Positions 53,664-64,000 of a DNA stretch of 64,000 nt are shown here, piece by piece. How positions within the stretch are numbered: position 1 is the first letter of the stretch; each line of letters opens with the position of its first letter. This stretch comes from Trematomus loennbergii (Eukaryota; Chordata; Actinopteri; Perciformes; Nototheniidae). The stretch spans positions 26,394,031-26,458,030 of the forward strand of contig JAAOOA010000016.1 of NCBI GenBank assembly GCA_012861695.1. Reading direction: 5' to 3'. The notes below the pieces were generated by a model. It was not told where the DNA came from, ran no database searches, and was given only the letters and a program-made list of their open reading frames with translations. A program made the translations under genes and the position numbers.

Positions 53664-54450
53664 CAGAGATGGCAAAAGTACACACATCCTTTACTCAAGT
53701 AGAAGTACAGATACTCATGTTTAAAATACTCTGTTAAAAGTAGAAGTACTGACTAAACTTCTTTACTCAGTCAAAGTAAAGAGGGCTTTGAAATGTACTT
53801 CAGTAAAAAGTACCCATAACTAGCAGCTGTTTTAAAGAGTACCTGACCTCCCTTTATATTAATATAACAATAATGTCATTGTTAGCTAATGAATGTTTCC
53901 ATGCTGAACAACGGCAACATGACAACGTTTTCATTGGTCCCTCTTCTTTAGAGAAGACCAGGAAATGATGGATACACGGATCGTGTTCAAACCAATAGGC
54001 ACGCAATGACTCTAAATAATAATGATCACGCCACCAAAACACACATTCAAACTAAAGGAACCAGCCTGTTTGGAAAATGTAAGAAGTAGAAAGTACAGGT
54101 ATTTGTGTTCAACATGTAAGAAGTAGAAAGTACAGTATTTGTGTGTCAACATGTAAGAAGTGAAAGTACAGGTATTTGGGTTCAACATGTAAGAAGTAGA
54201 AAGTACAGGTATTTGGGTTCAACATGTAAGAAGTAGAAAGTACAGGTATTTGGGTTCAAAATGTAAGAAGTAGAAAGTACAGGTATTTGTGTTCAAAATG
54301 TAAGAAGTAGAAAGTACAGGTATTTGTGTTCAAAATGTAAGAAGTAAAAGTAAAAAGTGGTCAGAAAAATAAGTAGTGGAGTAAAGTACTGATACCAGAA
54401 CAATGTACTTAAGTACAGAAACAAAGTATTTGTACTCCACTACTTCCCTG
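53664..54450. mobile_element. hAT element with 37-bp minisatellite, 787 bp, perfect TSD
   Basis: Starts CAGAGATGGCAAAAGTAC and ends GTACTCCACTACTTCCCTG; GTCATAAG flanks both sides (53656-53663, 54451-54458). The ends are rich in ACTCAAGTA/AAGTACAG motifs. The middle holds a minisatellite. Non-coding. Confidence 0.93.
54077..54358. repeat. 37-bp minisatellite inside hAT element (~7 units)
   Basis: The unit is ATGTAAGAAGTAGAAAGTAC followed by AGGTATTTGTGTTCAAC, with small indels. Variants TGGGTT/TGTGTT and CAACATG/AAAATG mark adjacent units. Confidence 0.93.
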
Positions 54451-54458
54451 GTCATAAG

Positions 54459-55098
54459 TCAGAGAGTATGGCGAACAAGCAGCAAGACTCAACAAAGTTT
54501 ATCTTTCTAAGAAACTTAAGATATTTTTTCTTCTGCTGTTAGTTTAATGAAGTCATCATCTGATATGATCCTCGGACATGTTGGAAGATAATTGTCTCTC
54601 ATCTTCCCACAAGCAATGTCATATATAACGCTTGTAACACACAATCAGTTCTCCTACAGTTACTCCCTCAGGCAGTTATCTTGAATAGTAAAACAATCTC
54701 AGTCAAGCTGGACGGTCGAATGAGGGTTAACGAAAGGGAAATAAACTCTGTGACGTGAAGTAATGGAGTTTTCTGCACAGGAAGTCTCAGACCCTCTCCA
54801 TCATTCTCATATGGACCATTGAGGTACTTCTTTTCTGTCCTGCCTGCATCATTATCTGCCCATTATCCAAGCATCGCCCAAACATTGATTAATGATTCAT
54901 GACTCAACAAGAGATCTGCAGGATGATGCAAGCCTCATGTTTCCCTTAAAGTGAACCTCATGTCCATGACTCAAACACTGAGGGTCATGATGATAACATG
55001 TCAGGAGGAAGCCCTTCCATCATTAGAAATGTTATCACACTACAAAACTCAAACATGCCAAGTATATTTGTCTAATATCTAGTCAGAATATGTCTTTA
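54459..55098. other. Unique-looking sequence, nothing recognised
   Basis: No gene or repeat end was recognised. Confidence 0.5.
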
Positions 55099-55106
55099 CA
55101 CCTGAT

Positions 55107-55400
55107 CAGTGCCGATTCTAGAGTCTGTGGGGGCCCTAGGCAAACATTCACTGGGGGCCCCTCAAACCAGCTTTTCATCACCACGCACAGCAAAACTTAA
55201 GATAAGAAACAACATTTTACAGTGCGCTATGCATGGGGCCGCCTGGGGGGGGGTTTCCCGACATGTCGTTGCAGTAAATTAAAGGGTGTTTCATGTTGTC
55301 GTTGCTGTGGACCTTCTTAATCTACCTTCTTTGGGGGCCCCCTTCTGGTCCGGGGCCCCAAGCAGTTGCCTGCCTTGCCTGTCTGCAAGCGGCGGCCCTG
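55107..55400. mobile_element. hAT MITE, 294 bp
   Basis: Starts CAGTGCCGATTCTAG and ends AAGCGGCGGCCCTG; flanks CACCTGAT (55099-55106) and CACCTGAA (55401-55408) match in 7 of 8. G/C-rich GGGGGCCC blocks lie inside each end and are mutually complementary. Non-coding. Confidence 0.85.
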
Positions 55401-55408
55401 CACCTGAA

Positions 55409-57227
55409 GTAGCTTCAGAAGTAACACTGCAGTGAGATATCGGGTCTTGTTTTTAGACAATGCATCATCTTGTTAAGTCAAAAGATCTTATTTTGAGTTG
55501 TATCTCAGATGAAACACATCTTTTTTTACATATTTATTAGAAAATCACCAACTAACATCAGAAAAAACTTTTGAGCATTTGCGGCTTATATTGTAACACA
55601 ACATTTCCTGATTCTGGTCAAATATAGTTAAAATTAGTTCTCCCAGCTAATTACAAGATCTGATTTCTAAATATCCCGTCTTATTTCAAGAAATCTAACC
55701 AAGCAAATTTTCACTTGTTCGATTGGCAGATTTTTATACTTATTTCAAGTGAAAACAGCTTGTTTTCCAGTGCAAATCTAAGTTTCAAACACCTATCTCT
55801 TCTTCCTTATTAGCGATATCGACCGACCTGAGATCATTTCCTCCTCCATCATTTATCCGGTAATTGAGCAGCCATCATGCACGTAGAAATTGCAACAGTA
55901 GACAGAAACTCTCCTTTCTTGAATAATGAAAGAGATTAAGTGAAAACGGAAGTTAGATATCCGCCCCTCATACAGTACTGACAGGTTCTTTTACACACTG
56001 ACTGATGGCACAAAATGAAAAGCAATTATGATACTTCATAAAGATTGGCTGACTGAACCTTGGAAGCCTGTTTTAGTGATATCCAGTTTTTAATGACATC
56101 TAGATTTCAAGTATAACTACGTACTGTATCACCGTTGTTTCACTGCATTTGAAAGACTATATTTCATAGTATTGAAATACACATTTCTTACTGTTAAGTG
56201 AATTAGAGGTGCAATGATTGGTCGATAAGTTGTCATAAATTAATAACAATTCATTCAAGTGTTTTGATGATTGAATAATGGCATTGGGTAATTTCAAAGA
56301 TACAAGATAATTTATCGTCTTTTTTGAATATGTGAATATTTCCGGGTTCTTAATTTGTTTAAGATTTTAAACTGAATATCAAATAATTGTGAGCAAAGCA
56401 ACATATTTTGTGGAAGTCATCTTTCATTATCGACTGATTTATCAACGGAAAACATTGTTTGTTGCAGTCATAAAGATAATGACAAATGTTAATTTCCAAT
56501 GTTTACCTTGGCATCGATAAATGTCTTGACCTGCACATGAATAAGCCTTCTGAGCATAACAAAGCTCTTTAAATCCATTGGGAAAGTGGAGAACATTTGT
56601 AAATTCAGCATCATATTATTATCTTATTTGCACAAAAAGACCAAGGAGGCATTCACCCAATTCTATTGTGAGTTCTGCAGAGTGTTAATCTCCCTGTCAG
56701 GAAGTATCGACTTCACTGTCAACCTCTCCTCTTTTGTTCCTCCCACATCATCAATCGGTCATTATGAAGCAAAGACCTGGGATGTTTTTTGTTGGGTGGA
56801 TGTTTCTCTAATCGTGCAGATATTGAGCGCATTGGGAGGCTAGCGTTTTCCTCTCTGTTCCTCCCTCATCATCAGTTAGTCATTATATAGGCTGACTCAT
56901 TAGTGCAGACTCAGATCGTTAATGCAGAAACGGATCATTAAGAGAGCCCAACTCTTTGTCCCCATCGAACAGGGGAGTATCATTTTCACACCTGAGTGTA
57001 ATTCATCTTTACATTCACACACTATTCACATACACCAACAAAAAGACACATCATGTCATTAACAATCTAGTACTGAAGTGAAAACAACTCATCAACTCAA
57101 CCTACAATAACCCAAACACTAGATAACAAATGCATTGTACAGACATGGTGAAATGATCGTTTCTGAAATGAAGATAGCTTTTTTATTAAAAAGATATCTA
57201 TATGATCTATCCATCTATTTATTATAT
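55409..57227. other. Unique-looking sequence, nothing recognised
   Basis: AT-rich. The frame at 56586-56843 has no recognised domain. TTTTCCTCTCTGTTCCTCCC-type wording occurs twice near 56725 and 56850, a weak local duplication. Confidence 0.45.
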
Positions 57228-57428
57228 ATTTTCACCCTCTGTCTGAAACCAGAGCCCAGTCTGCTCTGATTGTTTAGCTGGCCGGCTCTGTTGTGATTGG
57301 TCAACCGCTTAGAGATGTCCCGCCCCCTTAGCCTATCATGTACATTGTATTGGAGCGCTAGCCAATAGAAGCACAAGTGTTATATAGTGATGTCATTATG
57401 TTACCGAAGTAAACAAAGGGTCCAATGG
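57228..57428 (+). mobile_element. TTAA piggyBac-like MITE, internal fragment F
   Basis: Begins TTTTCACCCTCTGTCTGAAA and continues through the shared body, including GATTGGTCAACCGCTTAGAG and GAGCGCTAGCCAATAGAAGC, to a stretch matching the minus strand of 26490-26540. Both ends and the minisatellite are absent. Confidence 0.78.
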
Positions 57429-58674
57429 AGGCGTTTTTAGGCAGGGTTGAACGTGTTAATGTTATATTTCTGACAAAATTCAACAGCTCAGTTTCTCATT
57501 CATGTCTAGTCTATTACATTAGTTCTGTAAAAGCCCTGCCGCTTTATTTTGAGCTGCTTGTATTTCTTTTTAATCTTTTATTGACTGTTGGACCAAATTA
57601 CAAAAACAGTTTGAGACGGTGAAGAGGAGAGAAGAGCTCACTTTATGGACAGAGACAGTCTGAAATAGCTGATGTTGTCTATGTCTCAGAGTGTTAGGGT
57701 GACACCTCGGGGGAATTATAATGCTCGGTGATGTGCTGATGGTTGTAACAGACCAGCATTTCAAATTAACTGAGCATGTCTGAAACGCCCGTGGCAGTTC
57801 ACTGCAGTTTTATTTTCTAGTTTGGACGATCCACACTGCTGATATTGTTGGGGCTAAATGTGATTTCATTGCTATTGGACAACATTTTTTATTATGTACT
57901 TGCCAAAGATTGTTTCGCTGCACAAAGTTTGGCTGAATTGCCACAACACTTTGCAGGTAAAATGAAATATAATATGATGATTATAGCAAATTGGGAAACC
58001 TCGATGTTGAACTAAGGAACATAAGTGTTTTAATACAGCGTTATCTCAATGGTAACATTTACAAAATGCTAAATTCTCCATCTTGAGTCACAGAAATAAA
58101 GACCACGTACATTAGGTTAAAATTGATGCTCAAAACATTTCCCAAAACAATTTTTTAACAATAATGCAACAATGAACAATAGCACATGTTGACTGCACCA
58201 TCACACCATTAGCAAATACAGATATCTAGAGCAACAGAATAAAGAACTGGTAATGTTTGAATTCTTTACATCCTACAACATAACACCAGTACATAAACAA
58301 AGCAGATTATGCCCTTAAAAATAACAATGGAAAAAAAATCAATACGTCTGTGGCACAGTATCAAACAATGAACAGAACAAGCTTCACAATGCTATTATAC
58401 TCTATTGCCCAATAACGCTAATGTACTAGATTTTGTCTGAGATCATGATCCTTTTTGTCTATTCCTTTAAAACAACGATTTTGTGTGTTGCACTGGAGAA
58501 GTGAAAGGCAGCTGTCCTTCAAATCAAACCACATTTTCCTGCAGTGAGTGTTCCCACGTCTCTAAAAGCTATGGATGGAAACCCCTGCAGGGCCTGAACT
58601 TTTCACAGCTGGCTGTCTTTGCTGTAATATGAAAAAAATCAATATGGTCGCCATGCAGAAACACATTCAGGAAC
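57429..58674. other. Unique-looking sequence, nothing recognised
   Basis: Short frames at 57425-57622 and 57570-57764 carry no domain. No repeat end was recognised. Confidence 0.45.
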
Positions 58675-58678
58675 TCAC

Positions 58679-58804
58679 CGTCGGTTAATGTAGTCCTTCA
58701 TCCATTTCATGTTGTACTGCCAACAGTGGATATGTTTGTTGTTTTCCTCTGTAATATACATCAACAAACATCTGTGCGCGAGACAATAAAATACCAGCTC
58801 CAGC
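58679..58804 (-). CDS. Putative internal exon, unidentified protein
   Basis: On the minus strand CTGCAG precedes 58804 and GTGAGTTC follows 58679, a good donor. The 126 bp between are open in only one frame, which reads LELVFYCLAHRCLLMYI, then TEENNKHIHCWQYNMKW, then MKDYIN. The exon is a multiple of three and would start and end in the same phase. I do not recognise the protein. Against it: the pyrimidine tract before the acceptor is weak, 42 open codons arise by chance fairly often, and no companion exon was found. Treat it as a hint only. Confidence 0.22.
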
Positions 58805-58839
58805 CTGCAGACGCAGCGTATACAAGTATACAAATTTAA

Positions 58840-58932
58840 CACACACACACACACCACACGCACACGCACACGCACACGCACACGCACACGCACACACACT
58901 CACACCTGCAGGTCGTCTATTGCTAAAATATG

Positions 58933-58965
<33 letters not shown>

Positions 58966-58993
58966 GTGTGGGTGTGTGTGTGTGTGTGTGTGT

Positions 58994-59040
<47 letters not shown>

Positions 59041-59060
59041 TGTGTGTGTGTGTGTGTGTT

Positions 59061-59096
<36 letters not shown>

Positions 59097-59115
59097 TGTG
59101 TGTGTGTGTGTGTGG

Positions 59116-59143
<28 letters not shown>
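58840..59143. repeat. CA/CACACG array facing a TG array
   Basis: CA with a (CACACG)n core at 58840-58898, then a TG array with GTGGTG and GGGTG interruptions at about 58931-59143. The two are complementary. Confidence 0.95.
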
Positions 59144-59146
<3 letters not shown>

Positions 59147-59340
59147 TGGAGATGCAGAGAATCATGTGCATGTGTCAAAAGGAAGGAAATTGTGTTTGCC
59201 TTTTTGTTGTAGGTGTGTTAAACAGTTTGTGAATATGTATGTCTATATTTGTGTATTTGTGGTAATCCCCACACTTTACATCTGTCTCCCATTACGTTTA
59301 GTTCAGACCCAATGATAGATATGTAATGGACTTTCCTTGC

Positions 59341-59364
59341 TGTGTGTGTGTGTGTGTGTGTGTG
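59341..59364. repeat. (TG)n run left of the inverted-repeat structure
   Basis: About 12 TG units that stop where the 45-bp terminal inverted repeat begins. A matching TG run (62769-62783) begins beyond the right terminus. Confidence 0.9.
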
Positions 59365-59633
59365 TATGAGAGGCCGTCTAGCTCACAACTCATACTTGGT
59401 CTTACAAACAATATCAGAATCTCACACATACACCATTAAACTCTTTTATACATATTGCTAAACACTTTTACACTCACAATCATACTCTCTTTCACACACT
59501 TTTGTCTGGGCCATAAATCAAACTTACTTACATACCAAACTGTACTTTCTTAGAAACACTATTATTCCCACTTACAGACAACATTATACTACAATATAAT
59601 ACTCTAGTAGTGTATGCAAGACAGAAACGTTGT

Positions 59634-59954
59634 GTGTGAGAAAGAATGATAGTGTATGTGAGAGAGGGATTGTAGTATGTATGAGGAGTATAGTAGTGTG
59701 TGTGAGAGAATGATAGTGTATGTGAGAGAGGATTGTAGTATGTATGAGGTATAGTAGTGTGTGTGAGAGAATGATAGTGTATGTGAGAGAGGGATTGTAG
59801 TATGTATGAGGGTATAGTAGTGTGTGTGAGAGAATGATAGTGTATGTGAGAGAGGGATTGTAGTATGTATGAGGGTATAGTAGTGTGTGTGAGAGAGAAT
59901 GATAGTGTATGTGAGAGAGGGATTGTAGTATGTATGAGGGTATAGTAGTGTGTA
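59634..59954. repeat. ~62-bp minisatellite in the left arm (5 units)
   Basis: Each unit is three ~21-bp subunits: GAGAGAATGATAGTGTATGT, a GAGAGAGGGATTGTAGTATG type and a GAGGGTATAGTAGTGTGTGT type. It produces a 135-residue minus-strand frame rich in SHTHYYT that is a repeat translation. Confidence 0.93.
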
Positions 59955-60173
59955 TGCGAAAGACAATGCTTGTGTTTTTGAGAGCTTATGACAGTTTATG
60001 TGAGAGGACATTGTACTGGTTGTGAGAGAGTATACTTTAAAAGGAAGTCAGGTTGATCCAACAGGAAGCCAGTTTAAATATTCATTCCTTGACTGGTTTA
60101 CAGCCTTGAAAACAAAGCCTGAAGCTGCTCAGAGCACTGCTAGCTAAATTTGAGCTGCAATAAGAACTTTTGT

Positions 60174-60775
60174 TAACACTTTATATTAAGGTGCACCAAT
60201 TCACCATCAACTAGTTGTTAATTAACATGCATATTAGCAGTATATTGGCTCTTTATTAGTCATTATAAAACACTTATTAATGACTTATTCTACATGACCA
60301 TATTCTACAAGTAATAGGCCATGAGTTTTTTCTCAATAACCCTCTAATTGGTGCTTATTGCAAGTAAGGAAGTTGTTAGGTCTTAATATGCTCAATATGG
60401 GCCTAATAAGGCATGTAGTACCACAAGAATAGTAATTCTCCCATAATAACACTTAACAAATATGATATATCCTTATGTAACAAGACATGAAACTATAAGT
60501 GTTAATTAAGTCTAAATAACTCAAAATGAGGTATTTCTATCGAAGAATTACATTACATTACATGTTACTTGTTAGACGCTTTTCTCCAAAGCGACTTACA
60601 TACTCAATACTGTGGGCAATCCCCACAGGAGCAATTTGGGGTGAAGTGTCTCAGGGACACAACGACATGCTGACTGCAGTGGGGTTTGAACCTGTGACCC
60701 CCTGAGCCGAATCTACACACAACCCACTGCGCCACACGCCTCCACAGAAGAATATGTTCCCTATTTTAAAGTGAA
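60174..60775. mobile_element. MITE interrupted by a SINE
   Basis: The left end TAACACTTTATATTAAGGTG faces CCCTATTTTAAAGTG on the right (about 60756-60775), an approximate inverse. I recall ACACTTTATATTAAGG ends from dispersed fish MITEs. The right boundary is uncertain. The SINE at 60549-60746 lies inside. Confidence 0.5.
60549..60746 (-). mobile_element. tRNA-derived SINE, V-SINE-like, with TSD
   Basis: On the minus strand: an A-box-like GTGGCGCAGTGGGTTG, a B-box GGTTCAAACC (60683-60692), a central block with GTGTCCCTGAGACACTTC and CCCCAAATTGCTCC, a LINE-like GTAAGTCGCTTTGGAGAAAA tail and a (TGTAA)n end. GAAGAAT flanks it (60542-60548, 60747-60753). The order tRNA head, core, LINE tail is that of V-SINEs, which depend on a partner LINE for movement. 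Confidence 0.85.
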
Positions 60776-61426
60776 GTCTTGTTCATAACCAATAAGCTAG
60801 TAGTTTGACTCTAATTGACCTGAACAGGTTCCCTATTCTAAAGTTGCCTCCTCTTCACACTTTGTAAATACATTATAGCACACAACTACTGAAATTAACC
60901 TCAACAGTACATGAACAAAGTAGGCACACGTTGAAATATCTGTTTTATTAAACCACTAAAGAGAGGTTCAGACACATACAAAAATGTCAAGTTTCTACAA
61001 GGCTGAGAACACATATGCAGCCTGTATACTTCTTAATAAAAACTGATTTTTACAGATTGTATGTATTTGTGATCATACTATGTGACCTGCTTGTATACTT
61101 ACACAATAGGTGTACTGTTCTCTCTGTGTTGTACTGTCTCAGTGTGAACATAGATTAAACAGCCAGCCAAACTCTTTTGAGAGCCAGGGAATGAGCAGCC
61201 ATGCTCGTTTATTTAATTATTTGCAGTCCACTGACATTCAAATGGAGTGAAACTATACAAAAAGAAGTTACAAGGCACTTAATGATCTCATACATGCAAG
61301 TGTAACATACACAGATTAACACTTAGGACCGCTAAGTGTAAACAAGGTTAATATAGCTAATGCTAGCTGTAGCATATCCCTCCGAAATATGGTCGTAGAC
61401 TTTACTGATGATTTAGAATTTATTGA

Positions 61427-61885
61427 AACTCCAGAGTCAACGTAAGAGCTATAAAGACACAAAAATAAAAATACATTTAGGCTCAATCCGTATTAGAATC
61501 ACTTTAGCATACTACCAAAAGTTAACTATAAAACTACAGACAGCAAAGCTACAAAACAGCTTATAAACGAATTAGGACACAACCTACAATTTTATATTAT
61601 AGTAAATACCAACCTTGTGCCTCTTCGGGGGGTGCTAACATTTAAACATACACTTTATTCTTTACTTTCTCCGTCTTTATAGAAGATATTTCTTTTCGCA
61701 GTCATGTTGTTTCCATAGCAACAACAACTTCCTGTCAACAGCGTTAACTGGCCTTCAAAATAAAAGCATCTAAATGAAAAAGGAAGTTAACCTAAATTAC
61801 ATTTAAGACGTATATAAAACTGCAACGAAAGCAACAAAAACAATGCGACATCCCCTTCAGTCTCACAGAACACAAATGGGGTTAT
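61427..61885. mobile_element. Interspersed repeat, copy 2 (partner of 18129-18560)
   Basis: Aligned blocks: GTCAACGTAAGAGCT near 61436, then about 160 bp not present in copy 1, then TTGTGCCTCTTCGGGGG through ACAAATGGGGTT. No CGAATATTCG-type end is present here. GCTAACGCTAGC palindromes follow at about 61939-61962. Confidence 0.6.
61709..61722 (-). promoter_or_regulatory. RFX X-box-like palindrome in repeat copy 2
   Basis: Identical to 18357-18370 although the surrounding copies differ at about one base in five. Confidence 0.4.
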
Positions 61886-62862
61886 TTACACTAGCTGTTC
61901 AATAAGCATGTGTACAGCATAGGTGTACAGGCTAGTATGGCTAACGCTAGCGTGTATGCTAACGCATTTTCTCATTGAGTTTAAACATCTCCAAATGTCA
62001 TCACATAAACACAATACATGTTACTAATCCTTACAGTGTAAGTGTAAGGCTCACACTTACACTTACAGTCATTGCTTTCTGACGGACTTGACCCTTTTAC
62101 TCTTCAGGTTGCATAGGAAAATTAGTAGCATTCTGCTGCCATTGTGGGCGTGTCCGTCAAACGAAAAACGTAGAGCCAATCAGGAACTGAGAATTTAGTC
62201 CAACTTCCTTTTCAATCAAACTCACTTCCTTTTCAATCATACTCTCTCACACTCATAACTATTCTTATGCACACCCTATCATTCTGTTTTGTACACATAC
62301 CTATAGTCATTCACATTAACTATTATTACCTCTTATATAAGCTATTATTCTGCCTTTCATTCACTGCTATTCTGTTTTACATATATGACTATTGTTATTA
62401 ACATGAAATACTATTCCCTCTTATATAGGTTATTATTCTGTCTTACATACATTGTTTACCGATTACACACATACTACTATCCTCTTTCACATACACTATT
62501 ATAATGTTCTATTAGATTATAGTTGTTTGTGAAAGACGATAGTGGTGTGTGTACGAGAGTATGATGGTGCGTTTAAGAGATGTTGTTTTTGTGTGTGAGA
62601 GAGAATAGTTATTTATGTATGATAGTATGATAGTAAATGAAGGAAGGAATGACAGTGCGTTAAAGACGGTATGATACTGTGTGTGAAAGAATCTGGTGGT
62701 GTACATGTGAGGTTCTGATATGGTTTGTAAGACCAAGTATGAGTTGTGAGCTAGACGGCCTCTCATATGTGTGTGTGTGTGTGTTCATGTGTGCAGGGAG
62801 CATTTAGCAGCAATCAATCATTAGCTGTCAGTGGGCAAGTGTCGGGAACATGTCAGCAAAGG

Positions 62863-62884
62863 TGACACACACACACACACACAC

Positions 62885-62922
<38 letters not shown>

Positions 62923-62928
62923 ACACAC

Positions 62929-62962
<34 letters not shown>
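62863..62962. repeat. Compound (CA)n microsatellite
   Basis: CA array interrupted by CAACACA and CCACACACAA steps. Confidence 0.95.
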
Positions 62963-62964
<2 letters not shown>

Positions 62965-62967
62965 CAC

Positions 62968-64000
62968 AGCAGGAACACAGGAACAAAATTCCAGTAAGGG
63001 GTGGGGGTGGGGGATTTTTTTAAGCATTTAAGTATAGTCTTTATTCTTAACGTGAATAAACGTTAAATGTTACCTCAACATCTAAAACAGGTGGTTGTAC
63101 CTAAACAACAACCAAAACAGTCCGTATGACGATTATGTTTTCTGACTTGCATCCTCTATATGGTAAAGGCCTTGCTAAATTTAAACTACAATGGTCTCTT
63201 TATTGTTTCATTTTTTGTTTATGTTAAAGTGCAAACACGAGATACACAAAAATACACCATGATGAGATCACAAGACTACGGTAGCTCACATACAGAAAAA
63301 GAGAAAGAGAATTCAAATTTATAAGATCACTCAAACATTTTCAATAACTATTTCAACAGTCCAATACACCGGGAACCAGAACACACACAAAGGCATGCAG
63401 AGCATATTTTATTTCCATAAGATCTCACTTTTTATAAGAGCTAGTTTTTCCCTTATCATGTTATGTTGAACGGTTTGTAGCAATGATTTTTCTCCAAAAG
63501 TAATTGTCTTCGCAATGTACTTTTCAGAAACCTTAATTTCAGATAACCCTTTTTGAGCTTCAAAAAAGTGTGTTTTATGCAACAATATATAATGTGAGAT
63601 AGTTGTATTTTTTAGTGGACCATTTTCATCCAAAACAAACAGTTTGTAGGCGTCTCTTTAGTGAGTCAAACGTTGTTGGCATGTTAAGGAATGCTTGCCT
63701 TAATGGTTAAAAGCTAATTAAATCGACACAAACTACAAAATATGTCAAAATCACGTGCTTTAAATCAACATTCACCTCATCACCCATGACATGTTTGTAG
63801 CAACACACTGTAACATCACTAGACAACATAAAAGACACTTTATAGATGTTATTACATATTGGTTGGCCTGGAAACAGGAAGCAGAACCAGAGGACAGATG
63901 TAAGAATATAATTGAATTTAGAAACAGCAAGCCACAGTCAGATGTCAAGACATGTGTTATTCACGCTGTATTTCTTCCATCTTACATACTCAAAAATAGA
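62968..64000. other. Unique-looking sequence to the window end
   Basis: No repeat end was recognised. The 74-residue minus-strand frame at 63409-63633 has no domain and no splice support. Confidence 0.45.

Larger units (their letters stand above)
59365..62767. mobile_element. Unclassified 3.4-kb inverted-repeat (foldback-like) element
   Basis: The first 45 bp (59365-59409, starting TATGAGAGGCCGTCTAGCTC) are perfectly inverted at 62723-62767, and similarity continues inward. Arms of roughly 570-690 bp (59365-60052, 62195-62767) consist of degenerate ~21-bp repeats of GAGAGAATGATAGTGTATGT type. In each arm the outer or inner half runs in the opposite sense to the other half. TG runs abut both termini, as if one microsatellite had been split. 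The 2.1-kb centre holds a MITE, a SINE and a repeat copy. No transposase was recognised. Mobility is inferred, and the class is unknown. Confidence 0.7.

Noticed and set aside
59604..60011. 135-residue SHTHYYT-rich frame
   Set aside because: Translation of the ~62-bp minisatellite in the left arm.
60660..60740. tRNA gene on the minus strand
   Set aside because: A- and B-box-like motifs are present, but no cloverleaf could be built and core, tail and TSD identify a SINE.
63409..63633. 74-residue minus-strand frame
   Set aside because: Protein-like composition but no family recognised, no splice sites checked as convincing, AT-rich context.

Overview
The window looks like non-coding, repeat-dense DNA from a teleost (probably percomorph) nuclear genome. 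The signs are about twenty long (CA)n/(TG)n arrays, an L2-type LINE with a classic fish 3' tail, a V-SINE-like tRNA-derived SINE, many non-autonomous hAT elements with readable 8-bp target duplications, TTAA-flanked piggyBac-like MITEs, PIF/Harbinger-like MITEs and two solo LTRs. I found no complete host gene, rRNA or tRNA gene. Most long open frames are translations of CA/TG arrays or of a 57-bp minisatellite. The best candidate for host coding sequence is one weak putative exon (58679-58804, minus strand), so the window could be intergenic or lie in very large introns.

Layout. 0-5.5 kb: CA arrays and a 1.37-kb hAT element with exact TSDs (414-1781). 6-12.7 kb: one copy of an unclassified repeat, a Harbinger-like element starting at 11190, and a diverged TTAA MITE end at 12726. 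13.3-15.2 kb: two hAT MITEs and a TTAA element with a TG array inside it. 16.6-21 kb: an L2-type tail, a truncated TTAA MITE, an interspersed repeat carrying an RFX X-box-like palindrome, and a hAT with internal duplications. 23.7-27.7 kb: two oppositely oriented TTAA MITEs, each carrying a 57-bp minisatellite. 30.6-33.5 kb: a nest of elements (outer repeat, BED-finger hAT remnant, Harbinger-like element split by a 710-bp solo LTR). 35.9-36.6 kb: a third minisatellite MITE. 40.2-42.7 kb: a solo LTR and a Harbinger MITE. 44.1-45.9 kb: a MITE fragment and a CAAGTC-rich hAT with a nested hAT end. 48.5-49.7 kb: five alternating CA/TG arrays. 51.3-53.2 kb: a 5'-truncated L2 LINE with TSDs. 53.7-55.4 kb: two more hATs. 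59.37-62.77 kb: a 3.4-kb structure with perfect 45-bp terminal inverted repeats and arms made of ~21-bp degenerate repeats, sitting inside a TG microsatellite.

The interest here is transposon biology, not a gene pathway. The 59.4-62.8 kb inverted-repeat structure is the least familiar object. The 57-bp minisatellite appears to have grown from one subterminal segment of the TTAA MITE, and single-unit relatives are still visible in this window. Family names rest on termini, target duplications and motifs read by eye; no database search was possible.
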